64,000 nucleotides of DNA from Azophilus sp965221755 (lineage in GTDB: Bacteria; Pseudomonadota; Gammaproteobacteria; Pseudomonadales; Azotimanducaceae), in contig OZ244921.1 of the NCBI GenBank assembly GCA_965221755.1, forward strand, positions 868,001 to 932,000. Direction: 5' to 3'. Below are positions 48,449 to 56,965 of this stretch, one piece after another. A program made the position numbers and the translations under genes. The notes beneath the pieces are model-generated. The model ran no database searches. It was not told where the DNA came from and worked only from the letters and a program-made list of their open reading frames with translations. Each line of letters begins with the position of its first letter. Positions within the stretch are counted from its first letter, which is position 1.

Positions 48449-48655
48449 CCCGTTGCCCGCCAATGTCCTGGCCCTGTTGGAGCGCGGCAGATCGAAGCAG
48501 GCGGGTCGGGTGCGGTTCGGGAACGGGGGGCGGAGGCCTTTCGGTTTTCGTAAAGGCGCAAACCCGTGGAGCGCTCCCAATCGGAATCCACATGGGGCCG
48601 TTGCGCGCAGGCAAGCGGAATCGGCAGGTGGTCCGCTGGCGGTTGGGAGAGCGGC

Positions 48656-49222
48656 TTACGGGTTGCGCCAAGCCTGCCGCCAGCGCCGGAAGCCCACCAC
48701 GCTCAGCACGGCGTAAACGCCCATCAACGCCGCATGGATGTCGAGGGCGCGGTCCTGATAGAGCCAGATCGTCGAAAAGTTGATGACCATCCAGTAAACC
48801 CAGGCGTCGAGTTTCTTGCGCACCTCCAGGAAGGTGGCGGCGAAGCTGAAGCTGGTGGTCATGGCGTCGATCAACGGCCGCTCGGCGTCGGTGAAGGTGG
48901 CCAGCAGATGGCCCAAGGTCAGGCCGAAGGCGATGCTGACGGCGATCAGCGCGCCGTTGCCGAGGACTGACAGGCGCGTCACCGGGTGGCTGCCGGCCTT
49001 GGCCCGGAGCGTCCAACGAGCCCAGCCCCAAACGCCCATGCCAACGTAAAAGGCGTAGAGAATCGCTTCCGAATAGAGCCGGGCTTCGATGAACAGGTGG
49101 ATGCTGAGCAGCGATCCCGCAATCCCGAAGGGCCAGCAAACGATCCGTTCCCGGATCAGCAGCACGACGTACGCCAGGCTCGCTCCAGCCGCCATGACCT
49201 CTATAATGTGGCTGTCCGGCAT
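48656..49222 (-). CDS. pnuT: PnuC-family transporter, probably thiamine-specific PnuT
   Basis: A 188-residue membrane protein with about seven hydrophobic segments. PnuC features are CWPFGIAGSLLSIHLF, YVGMGVWGWARWTLRA and DAWVYWMVINFSTIWLY. PnuC-type carriers import nicotinamide riboside (PnuC), riboflavin (PnuX) or thiamine (PnuT). A TPP-riboswitch-controlled TonB receptor 1 kb away favours thiamine. The ATG at 49222 is preferred to a GTG one codon earlier. It is divergent from the 2-oxoglutarate oxygenase with only 45 bp between. Confidence 0.82.
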   Translation of the reverse strand: MPDSHIIEVMAAGASLAYVVLLIRERIVCWPFGIAGSLLSIHLFIEARLYSEAILYAFYVGMGVWGWARWTLRAKAGSHPVTRLSVLGNGALIAVSIAFGLTLGHLLATFTDAERPLIDAMTTSFSFAATFLEVRKKLDAWVYWMVINFSTIWLYQDRALDIHAALMGVYAVLSVVGFRRWRQAWRNP

Positions 49223-49267
49223 CACCGTTTCCGTGTTGGGGGGCGCTTAATCGTTGGGCTCATTCGC

Positions 49268-50131
49268 ATGGCATGGCAACCCGGCATCATCACGACCGAC
49301 GTTCCGGCGCTGCCGGACAGCGGCTTGGGGAGTCGCTTGCGGGCGTTCGTGGACCGGTCTTGGACGTATCGGCGGCGCTATCTGCAAAGCGCCTATCGCA
49401 CGGCGTTCGACGGCTACTCCTTCCAAGGCCAAGCCGACAGCCTGAACCAAGGTCCCGAGGATGCGCTGCATTCCTTCGTCCTCTCCGACTTCTCGCCACG
49501 TTCAGCCTTTCCGGCGGAGTTCCAGCCCTTCCTGCGCGATGGTTGGGCGGCCATGATCCGGGCCGCGCGGGAAATCGAGCGCAAGCTCTTGGTTGAACTG
49601 GGGGTCGAAGGCCTGATCGAGCCCTATGATGCGAGCTACGGGCACATGATGTCGGCCAACTACTACCCGCCCGGGTCGGGAGCGCAGCAGCCCAAGGGCG
49701 CACCCAGGTTAACTGAGCATCCGGACGTCTCATTGCTCACTCTGTTCCCGTTCGGCATGGAGGCCGGCTTCGAGTACCAGGACGCCGCCGGCGCTTGGCG
49801 CGCCGCGGCGCCCTCCAAGCAGGTGGTGGGCTTCCCGGGGGAGCTGCTTGAGTGGTTGACCGCTGGCCGAATCCGGGCGCTCAACCACCGCGTGGCGCAC
49901 TGCTCGGACCAGCGCTGCGGCGAGCGCTTCTCGTTCTCGCTCTTCTCGTTGCCCCGCCCCGGCACGCTCATCACACGGCAAGCCCTTGGCCTGCCCTTGG
50001 GCGCCAAGCCGCCGGCGACGGAGCGGCAACCCGGCCACCGCGGGGGCGTCCTCGATCGTTTCCCGCGAGCGTCATCGGCAGCGATTTCGGTGGAAGCCTA
50101 CATTGAGGCCCACTTGTCCCGCTGGCTTTGA
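49268..50131 (+). CDS. Fe(II)/2-oxoglutarate (isopenicillin N synthase-like) oxygenase
   Basis: A 287-residue double-stranded beta-helix oxygenase. The iron triad is His151-x-Asp153 (TEHPDVSLLTLFPFG) and His207 (ALNHRV), and Arg220-x-Ser222 (RFSFSLF) fits the 2-oxoglutarate carboxylate site. The substrate is unknown. It sits on the opposite strand between pnuT and the riboswitch-controlled receptor, so a link to thiamine or its precursors is possible but only from position. The ATG at 49268 overlaps the divergent promoter region. Confidence 0.82.
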   Translation: MAWQPGIITTDVPALPDSGLGSRLRAFVDRSWTYRRRYLQSAYRTAFDGYSFQGQADSLNQGPEDALHSFVLSDFSPRSAFPAEFQPFLRDGWAAMIRAAREIERKLLVELGVEGLIEPYDASYGHMMSANYYPPGSGAQQPKGAPRLTEHPDVSLLTLFPFGMEAGFEYQDAAGAWRAAAPSKQVVGFPGELLEWLTAGRIRALNHRVAHCSDQRCGERFSFSLFSLPRPGTLITRQALGLPLGAKPPATERQPGHRGGVLDRFPRASSAAISVEAYIEAHLSRWL

Positions 50132-50235
50132 ACGGCCGCTTGGCTTTTCAAGCACCAAACCGGACCCGTCCCGGGCAGGCTCCTGCCTCGGCATCGACGG
50201 CTTGCGGCGCACCGGGCCAAGCCAAGGGCCTTGCC

Positions 50236-52398
50236 CTAGAACCGAAGCTCGGCATCGATGCCGAAGCTGCGCGGCGCGCCGCGTTGTTCGTAGTTCCGGT
50301 TGCTCCAGGAGCCGAAGTCGTCCCTAGGGTCGGCGGCGAAGTAGAGGCCGTGGGTGGCGTACTTCTCATCGGTCAGGTTTCTCGCCCAGACGTTGAGCGA
50401 CAAGCGCTCGGCCACCCAGCGGACGTTGGCATTGACCAGATCATGGCCTTCCAGGCGGCCATCGTGGTAGTAGCCGTAGTAGCTGCCGCCGCGGCCCTCG
50501 ACGCTGATGGACGCGGACAGGTTGGCGGCCAGCGCGGCATTCAGGCCTGCCGCGTACTGATGCTTGGGCGACTTGGCCTGATCGCGCCTGCCGCGGCTTA
50601 GGAAGCCGGAGGCGTCAAGGTCGAAGGCCATCAGATCGTCAACCTCCGTGCGCAGCATGGCAAGGTTGGCGAAGACCTGCAGCCGGGGCGTGACCTCAAG
50701 CAGGGCTTCCAATTCAACGCCGTAGTTCTCCCCGTCGCTGGTGCTGTCCAAGTAGCCAATCCACAGTCCGGCAGCATCGTCCCACATCCAGCTTTCGAGC
50801 TGCGCGCTTGACCTGGCGGTGTGGAACGCCGAGGCCTGAAAGCCCAGGCGGCCGCTGAGCGCCGCCGTCTTGTAGCCCACCTCCTTGTTGACCAGCCGCT
50901 CGCTGCCGAAGCGAATCCTGGACGCCATGAAGTCCTGAAAGCCGGCGCTCATCAAGGCGAACTGGGAACTGGCGCTGACGTTGACGCCGCCGGGCTTTTC
51001 CGAAGCCGCCACGCAGGCGTAAAGCAAGCCGCCGTCGCCCAGCCGGTATTTGGCGCGGAGTTCGGCGTTGAACAGCGTTTCACGGTTGTCGTGGGCGACG
51101 CCGTTGCTGTCGCCGTAGTCGTCCTCGAATGCCTCCAAGCGGAGGCCGAAGGAGAGCGAGAGGCGGTCGCTCAGGGTGCGCTCCAACTCTCCGTAGGCCG
51201 CGGCGCGGCTGGTTTCGTAGTCGGTGGCCACCGCGTAGTCGCCGTACCAGACGCTTGGATAGGCGTAGCGCAACTCCTCATGGGCGACCTTGAAGTAGAG
51301 GCCCGCCACCTGCCGCCATTGCCCGGCGTTCAGTGATCGGCCGCCGCCGAGAAAGCGGAGTTCGACGCTGGTTTGATCCTGGCTTCGGTCGAAGGACTCG
51401 GTGGCCGTGTCATGGCCGCCGGAGCAGGTGAAGGTGACGCAGAAGGCCGGTGAAATCCAATCCACGTCGTAGCTGTGGAGCAGGTCGGCGTCGGACCGGG
51501 AAGCCAATGCCCGCAAGTCGTAGCGGTCGTTCAGTTGCCAATCGCCCATCAGCGTAAGCCCCAGGACCTCCTGGCGGTCAACGCCGGGTTCGTCGGATTG
51601 GGTGGTTCGGTCGTTGTCCAGCGACCAGACGTCGTAGCCGTTGTCGCTGTCGAAGGCCAGCAGGTTCAGGCCGTAGCGCGACCGCTCGTCGGGTCGCCAC
51701 CGCAGCTTGGCCCGAGCGGTCAGTTCGTCGAAGCCGGCCAGATCGTCGCGGCCCAAGGCGGCGTTCCTGAAATGGCCGTCGCCGGCGGTGCGTTGAATGG
51801 CGATGCGGCCTTGCAGGGCCTTGGCCAACGGGCCGCTTAGGATGCCGCCCAAGTTGTGGGCGCCCCGGTTGCCGACGCCCGCGCTCAGGGCGCCCTCGAA
51901 CGTCGCCGTGGGTTCATGGGTGCGGATGTTGACCAGCCCGGCATGGGCGCTGGCGCCGAACCGGGTGCCTTGCGGGCCCCGCAGCACTTCCACCTGGGCC
52001 GCATCGAACAGGGTGGCGGCATTGGCGGCGCTGCCGACTTCGAGGCCGTCAACCGTCAAGCCCACCGCCGGGTAGTGCTTGGGTTCGCTGTACTGCTCCA
52101 GGTCGCCGATGCCGCGCACCTGCACAAAGCGGCTCCTGGAGGCGCCGGTGGACCAACCGACATTGGGCGCCAAGCCCAGCAGCTCCTCAACGTGGCGAGC
52201 GGCGCGGTCGGCGACCGAGCCGCCGCCAAGCACGGTGACGCTGCCTGGCTCGTCCATCAACGCGGTGCCGTGGAAGCTGGCGGTGACGATCATCTCCTCC
52301 TCGATGACCTTCTCCGCAGCCATTGCGTCAAGGCTGGCCAGCGCGATCAGCACGGCAGTCGGCAGGCACGCAAGCAACGGACGGATGGAATGTTTCAT
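50236..52398 (-). CDS. TonB-dependent receptor under TPP riboswitch control
   Basis: A 720-residue outer membrane receptor with signal peptide (LLACLPTAVLIALASLDAMA), TonB-box-like EEEMIVTASF, a plug domain (QVEVLRGPQGTRFGASAHAG) and a barrel ending in aromatic Phe (IDAELRF). The ATG at 52398 has GGAAG upstream; in-frame codons before it lie in the leader. The TPP riboswitch in the leader identifies the cargo as thiamine or a thiamine precursor. The nearby PnuC-family gene would move it across the inner membrane. Confidence 0.9.
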   Translation of the reverse strand: MKHSIRPLLACLPTAVLIALASLDAMAAEKVIEEEMIVTASFHGTALMDEPGSVTVLGGGSVADRAARHVEELLGLAPNVGWSTGASRSRFVQVRGIGDLEQYSEPKHYPAVGLTVDGLEVGSAANAATLFDAAQVEVLRGPQGTRFGASAHAGLVNIRTHEPTATFEGALSAGVGNRGAHNLGGILSGPLAKALQGRIAIQRTAGDGHFRNAALGRDDLAGFDELTARAKLRWRPDERSRYGLNLLAFDSDNGYDVWSLDNDRTTQSDEPGVDRQEVLGLTLMGDWQLNDRYDLRALASRSDADLLHSYDVDWISPAFCVTFTCSGGHDTATESFDRSQDQTSVELRFLGGGRSLNAGQWRQVAGLYFKVAHEELRYAYPSVWYGDYAVATDYETSRAAAYGELERTLSDRLSLSFGLRLEAFEDDYGDSNGVAHDNRETLFNAELRAKYRLGDGGLLYACVAASEKPGGVNVSASSQFALMSAGFQDFMASRIRFGSERLVNKEVGYKTAALSGRLGFQASAFHTARSSAQLESWMWDDAAGLWIGYLDSTSDGENYGVELEALLEVTPRLQVFANLAMLRTEVDDLMAFDLDASGFLSRGRRDQAKSPKHQYAAGLNAALAANLSASISVEGRGGSYYGYYHDGRLEGHDLVNANVRWVAERLSLNVWARNLTDEKYATHGLYFAADPRDDFGSWSNRNYEQRGAPRSFGIDAELRF

Positions 52399-52483
52399 CA
52401 AGGTCTTCCAATTCCATTCTTGGAGACCCGGTTGCGCTGCGGAGAGGGCGGGGGAAGGGGCGGGCGGTTCCGGCACGTTCCTA

Positions 52484-52578
52484 GTCCCTACGCCGGCATT
52501 AACCGGATCAGGTTCAATGGGTTCAGCCGTGCCGGACCATCCGGCTTGGCCATCTCAGGCGATGCGCCACCCCAAAGG
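52484..52578 (-). promoter_or_regulatory. TPP riboswitch (THI element)
   Basis: Read on the minus strand the leader contains TTTGGGGTGG, the conserved CTGAGA loop, then TGAACCTGATCCGG, TTAATGCCGG and the closing CGTAGGGA, in the order and spacing of the TPP aptamer. A variable P3 arm (CCGGATGGTCCGG) is present. It ends about 85 bp before the receptor ATG, leaving room for an expression platform that I cannot define. Thiamine pyrophosphate is expected to switch the receptor off. Confidence 0.96.
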
Positions 52579-52683
52579 ATGCGGGCAGTTTAGGGGCGGG
52601 ACTTCTAGGCGTCAACACTGGCGCTTGCCGGAATCCGCCAGTACATTAACGGCTCCAGCAGCAAAGCAACAGGGGAACGAGGC

Positions 52684-54309
52684 ATGGACTTTCACTTCGC
52701 CACGGCTTGGGAGGCGATTGCCGACGCCATCGGCCAAAGGCCCGCCATAATCTGCGACGGCCAAGTTCGCGCTTGGCGCGAGTTCGATGACCGGGCGGCT
52801 CGGTTGGCGGCTGTGTACGGCACCCACGGCTTGGGCGTTGATTCGAAAGTGGGCACTTACTTGCACAACTGCGGCGAATATCTCGAAGCGCAGTACGCCG
52901 CGTTCAAGATCAGCGGCTGCCCAATCAACGTGAACTACCGCTACAAGGCGGACGAACTGGTGTACCTGCTCGATAACGCCGATGCCGAAGCGGTGGTTTT
53001 CCAAGCCTGCTACGCCGCGCGCATCCGGGAGCTGCGAGACCGCCTGCCGAAGGTGAAGCTCTACATCCAAGTGGACGACGGCACCGAAGCCCCGCTCGAC
53101 GGCGCCTTGGACTATGAGCGCGCCATCCGCGACGCCCAGCCCATGCCGCGCATCGAGCGCGACCCCTTCAGCATCTACATGCTCTACACCGGCGGCACCA
53201 CGGGCATGCCCAAGGGCGTGATGTACCACGGCGGCCTCTTCTGCCAAGCGCTGATGGGCATGGGCGCGGTCGGGCGGCAGCTGCCGCCGCCGGAGCGCAT
53301 TGCCGAAGTGCCCGCCTTGATTGAGGCCATCGGCGATGGAGCGCCCATCTCGCTGCCCGCCTGTCCGCTGATGCACGGCACTGGCATATGGCTGGGCGGC
53401 TTCATAACGCTTGTGCTGGGCGGCACCGTGGTGCTGACCCCCCGGCCGGGGCTCGACCCCGACCACATCTGGGGATTGGTGGAGCGCCACCGCGTCACCG
53501 ATCTCGTCATCGTCGGCGACGCCTTCGCCCGGCCCCTGCTGGCGGCGCTGGACGAGGCGGCGGAGCGCGGCAGCCCCTACGATCTCACGAGCATGCGCCA
53601 GATCATCTCCAGTGGCGTGATGTGGAGCGCGGAGAACAAACAGGGCCTCCTCAAGCATCACAACATGGTGCTGGTCGATGCCATGGGCTCCTCCGAGGGC
53701 GGTATGGGCACCAGCGTCAGCAGCCGCGAAGCCAGCTCCGAGACCGCCAAGTTCGTCCTCAACGAGGGCGTGAAGGTTTTTACCGAGGACGGGCGCGAGG
53801 TCCAGCCCGGCTCGGGGGAAATGGGCTTGATCGCCACCAGCGGCAACGTGCCGGTGGGCTACTACAAGGATCCGGAGAAGAGCGCCGCCACCTTTCGCGA
53901 GATCGACGGCGTGCGCTACAGCTTTCCCGGCGACTTCGCCACCATTGCAGCCGACGGCTCGATCACGCTGCTCGGGCGCGGCAGCGCCTGCATCAACACG
54001 GCCGGCGAGAAGGTGTTCCCGGAGGAGGTGGAGGAGGCGATCAAACGCCATCCCCAAGTCTCGGACAGCCTAGTGGTGGGCATCCCTGACGAGCGCTTCG
54101 GCGAGCGGGTGGTGGCGGTGGCTTCCTGCAGCCCGCCCGACGCCATGGCCGAAGCCGACCTGATCGACTTCACCCGCGAGCACTTGGCGGGCTACAAGCT
54201 GCCGAAGCAGGTGGTGTTCGTGGACCGCGTCCAGCGGGCGCCCAACGGCAAGGCCGACTACCAGTGGGCCAAGCGCACCGTCTTGTCTGAGCTGGACATC
54301 GAGATTTGA
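52684..54309 (+). CDS. AMP-forming acyl-CoA synthetase
   Basis: A 541-residue ANL-superfamily ligase: adenylation loop MLYTGGTTGMPKGVMYHGG, DAMGSSEGGMGTS in place of YGxTE, SFPGDFATIAADGSITLLGR, and C-terminal lysine in RAPNGKADYQWAK. The TGG instead of TSG in the loop and the SSEGG motif place it in a FadD-like subgroup often acting on bulky or steroid-type acids; the substrate is not certain. It is divergent from the riboswitch-controlled receptor and its stop overlaps the next frame by TTGA. Confidence 0.86.
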   Translation: MDFHFATAWEAIADAIGQRPAIICDGQVRAWREFDDRAARLAAVYGTHGLGVDSKVGTYLHNCGEYLEAQYAAFKISGCPINVNYRYKADELVYLLDNADAEAVVFQACYAARIRELRDRLPKVKLYIQVDDGTEAPLDGALDYERAIRDAQPMPRIERDPFSIYMLYTGGTTGMPKGVMYHGGLFCQALMGMGAVGRQLPPPERIAEVPALIEAIGDGAPISLPACPLMHGTGIWLGGFITLVLGGTVVLTPRPGLDPDHIWGLVERHRVTDLVIVGDAFARPLLAALDEAAERGSPYDLTSMRQIISSGVMWSAENKQGLLKHHNMVLVDAMGSSEGGMGTSVSSREASSETAKFVLNEGVKVFTEDGREVQPGSGEMGLIATSGNVPVGYYKDPEKSAATFREIDGVRYSFPGDFATIAADGSITLLGRGSACINTAGEKVFPEEVEEAIKRHPQVSDSLVVGIPDERFGERVVAVASCSPPDAMAEADLIDFTREHLAGYKLPKQVVFVDRVQRAPNGKADYQWAKRTVLSELDIEI

Positions 54310-54644
54310 AGGCGGAGGAGTCCGGGTCCACGGAATCGCTCCATGAGTTGATGAGCGCCCGGCGCGCCATCCGACGGTTGCGGCCCGATGCCACTCCGGA
54401 GGATGTGATCGAGCGCATCATGCGGGCGACCGCTTGGACGCCGAGCGACGGCAACCAACAGCCTTGGCGCGTGGTGATGGTGAATGACGGCGCCTTGAAA
54501 GCGCGGCTGGGTGCCCTCTACATCCGCCGCTGGACCGCGTTTGCGGCAAGCTACCGAAAGCGGTTAGCCAGCGCCCTCACGCTTGTCGGTGAACATATCG
54601 GGCAACCATCACTTCATAGGCCTCAGCCGCACACTTTCTGTTGA
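54306..54644 (+). pseudogene. N-terminal fragment of a nitroreductase-family gene
   Basis: About 90 codons match the nitroreductase fold start: LHELMSARRAIRRLRPDATP and TAWTPSDGNQQPWRVVMVND. The frame then leaves the family near 54580 and ends after about 20 unrelated residues, roughly half the normal 200-residue length. The start may be the TTG overlapping the synthetase stop or the ATG at 54351. Sequence beyond the break belongs to another fragment and an insertion element, so disruption by rearrangement is likely. Confidence 0.78.
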
Positions 54645-54784
54645 AGATTTTGTTTTCCGGGACGCCAATCTCCCCTGCCAAGCGGGTCGTCTCCAGAACC
54701 CTCCGCATCAGTTTCGTATTTTCGCCCTTAGGAGCTTGCGCTGTGGAACGCTTTTGCACGGTGACGAACATGTCGGGACGTCGG
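54577..54784 (-). pseudogene. Unidentified gene remnant beside the insertion element
   Basis: A minus-strand frame of about 69 codons (RRVLETTRLAGEIGVPENKI, then CAAEAYEVMVARYVHRQA before the stop) has the composition of real protein and reads like the C-terminal end of a gene. It runs directly out of the left end of the insertion element and has no start of its own. I do not recognise the family. It overlaps the aberrant end of the nitroreductase fragment. Confidence 0.4.
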
Positions 54785-55641
54785 AACACTGTTCACACTA
54801 CTTGAGGATTTCGTGCTATCCTCTCCACGCTGTCCCACGCCATGAAAGTGGAGGTTCGTCAAGAGCACGAAAATCACCGAAGCGCAATTCAAGCGGATCG
54901 CCCCGCTGCTTCCGAAGCAGCGGGGGAACGTCAGCCTGCCCAACCTGCAGGTGCTCAACGCGATCCTCCACGTGGCCGAGCAGGGCTGCAAGTGGCGTGG
55001 CCTGCCGAAGCGGTTTGGCAACTGGCACACGATCTACGTGCGGATGAGCCGCTGGGCCAGGAGCGGTGTGCTCGACCGGGTGTTCGAGCAGCTCCAGCGC
55101 GACCGGCTGATCCGCATCAAGGTCGAGGCGCTCGGCCTGGACAGCACCAGCGTCAAGGTACATCCGGACGGCACGGGAGCCCGAAAAAAACGGCCCACAG
55201 TCCATCGGAAAGTCCCGTGGCGGATGGAACACCAAAATTCATATGGTTGCCGCGGATGCCCGAACGGCGGTCGCCTTCACCCTCTCTCCCGGCAACGCGC
55301 ACGACGCCCCGCAGGGCCGCAAGCTCATGAGCCGCCTAGAGCGGCCCGTCGACGCCACGGCGCTCATCATGGCATGGACAAGGCATATGGGGACAACGCC
55401 ACCCGCCAGTTGGCCCTCGACCTTGGCTTCGACCCCGTGGTGCCGCCCAAGAGCAACCGCATCGATCCTTGGGAGTACGACCAGGAGATGCACAAGCGGC
55501 GCAACGAGGTCGAGCGCCTGTTCCGGCGCCTCAAGGGCTTCCGGCGCATCTTCACCCGCTTCGAGAAGCTCGACGTCATGTTCCTCGGCTTCATCGTCTT
55601 CGCGCTCATCGTCGAGGCACTCCGATAGTGTTAACAGGCCC
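54785..55641 (+). mobile_element. IS5-family (IS427-like) insertion element, decayed
   Basis: About 0.86 kb bounded by imperfect inverted ends: CTGTTCACACTA at 54789-54800 and its inverted partner TAGTGTTAACAG at 55626-55637. A CTAG follows the right end, the usual target of this group, but no matching duplication is seen on the left, so the left boundary is approximate. The internal gene is a two-frame IS5-type transposase with several inactivating lesions. Confidence 0.75.
54867..55628 (+). pseudogene. IS5/IS427-like transposase, start lost and frame broken
   Basis: OrfA reads KITEAQFKRIAPLLPKQRG and GCKWRGLPKRFGNWHTIYVR from an ACG at 54867 where the family start Met should be. At a run of seven A (55184-55190) the frame must shift to read NGPQSIGKSRGGWNTKIHMV, the place where this group uses programmed slippage. 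A tandem 5-bp duplication CATGG CATGG (55368-55377) then throws the catalytic part out of frame before DKAYGDNATRQLALDLGF and KRRNEVERLFRRLKGFRRI, which hold the last DDE residues. It is very unlikely to be active. Confidence 0.83.
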
Positions 55642-55714
55642 TAGTGTGGGTTCGGGCTATTTTGGCGAGATTCCTTAAGCACTGACCAAGCTGCCATGGC
55701 ATCGCTGGCGTACA

Positions 55715-56755
55715 TCAGAACTTCAGTCCTAATCCCAAGTTGTAAGCGGTATCCGTCTTCCTAGCACCCTCAGTCGGCGCCGTTTCGATTCGGTGGTCGA
55801 TGCGAAAATGGGTATCAAGGCGCTCGTTGAGCGCCAGTCGCAAGCCCGTTGACGCCTCGATGACCTCGCCGCGGCCGCGGTCGGGAATCACCAGCAGGCT
55901 GTGCCGATGGAAGAGCTCAAGCCGCTTGCTCCAGATGAATCGATTGTAGTCGAGCTCCCAGCGCCAAGCCGGGTTTTGGGCGGCCTTGGGGCCGATTTCA
56001 TCAAAGACCACGGTGGCTCCGGTGCCCACGGACAGCGCACCGAAACTGTCCTGCCAGACTTGGTAGCCAATGCCGCCGCCCAGGGTGACCCGCAAATCGA
56101 TGCCCTTGAGCTCGTCGCGGTAGTACTCCGCGTTGCCGAGCGCGAACCACTTGTCGTTGAAGAAGCGTTTGTAGCCGTAATCGAGGTCAAGCTGCTCCCG
56201 AACGCGAACGCCGTCAGCCTCCTCGCGGCCGATGAGCAGCGCGGCGTCATGGACGGTTCGCCTGAGCGCCAGGGAGGACTGCACCAGCAAGTTGATCGCC
56301 TGCGTCTCGCTGTTGCCGCTTGAGACCGACGCCGAAAGGTCGGAGCGGGCGCTCCAGCCGCCGGTCAAGCTGGCCAACGCATCGTCGGCGCGGCTGGCGC
56401 TCTGGACCTGGTCGAGCGCCAAGGGCAGCGAACCGCCATCCGCAGCCAACAGCCGCTGCGCGCCCTGCTCCGCCTGGAACCTGCCGACCAAGCGCTCGCC
56501 GCGGCGCATCCGCACTTGGAACTCCCCGTCGGCAGTGACCGACTCGATGGCCTTGACGCGTACCGACAGCCGGCCCGCGTAGTCGGTGTCGAGCAGCAGG
56601 CGCCCCCCGGACAGGCTATCGACCTGACCGCTGAGCCGGTCTCCGTTCCTCAGCGTGACGGTGTCAGCCAGCAGGCCGCCGCCCGAGATCGCCAGCAAGG
56701 GCCACGCAATGAGCGCTGCCCGGATGATCCCGCAAACCGTCGTCATCAACCTCAC
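55715..56755 (-). CDS. DUF481 outer-membrane-like protein
   Basis: A 346-residue protein with a signal peptide (ALIAWPLLAISGGGLLADT), an N-terminal beta region (VTLRNGDRLSGQVDSLSGGRL) and a C-terminal DUF481 domain (WSARSDLSASVSSGNSETQ to YNLGLGLKF) that resembles a beta barrel with a terminal Phe. The function is unknown; E. coli YdiY is a relative. The GTG at 56755 with AGGAG upstream is taken as start; an ATG three codons later is possible. Confidence 0.85.
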   Translation of the reverse strand: MRLMTTVCGIIRAALIAWPLLAISGGGLLADTVTLRNGDRLSGQVDSLSGGRLLLDTDYAGRLSVRVKAIESVTADGEFQVRMRRGERLVGRFQAEQGAQRLLAADGGSLPLALDQVQSASRADDALASLTGGWSARSDLSASVSSGNSETQAINLLVQSSLALRRTVHDAALLIGREEADGVRVREQLDLDYGYKRFFNDKWFALGNAEYYRDELKGIDLRVTLGGGIGYQVWQDSFGALSVGTGATVVFDEIGPKAAQNPAWRWELDYNRFIWSKRLELFHRHSLLVIPDRGRGEVIEASTGLRLALNERLDTHFRIDHRIETAPTEGARKTDTAYNLGLGLKF

Positions 56756-56965
56756 AGTCTCTCCTCAACACTTGCTGGGCCGCACCCGTCATTGGGCGAC
56801 GGATTGTACAGGGAGGGCAGTGCGGAGAGGGCGCTGAGACGATTTTTTCGGCCTGCGCGGAACGCCGATTAAGCGATGTTGAACGAATGTGAGCGCCACT
56901 GCTGTCCCATCCGGCAGGTTGGCTGGAATGGGGAGGCGCGCGGCTTTTTTCGATCAAGCTGAGCG

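Noticed and set aside
54842..55330. 162-codon ORF within the IS element
   Set aside because: It is out of frame with the transposase protein sequence; the true frame reads KITEAQF from an ACG codon.
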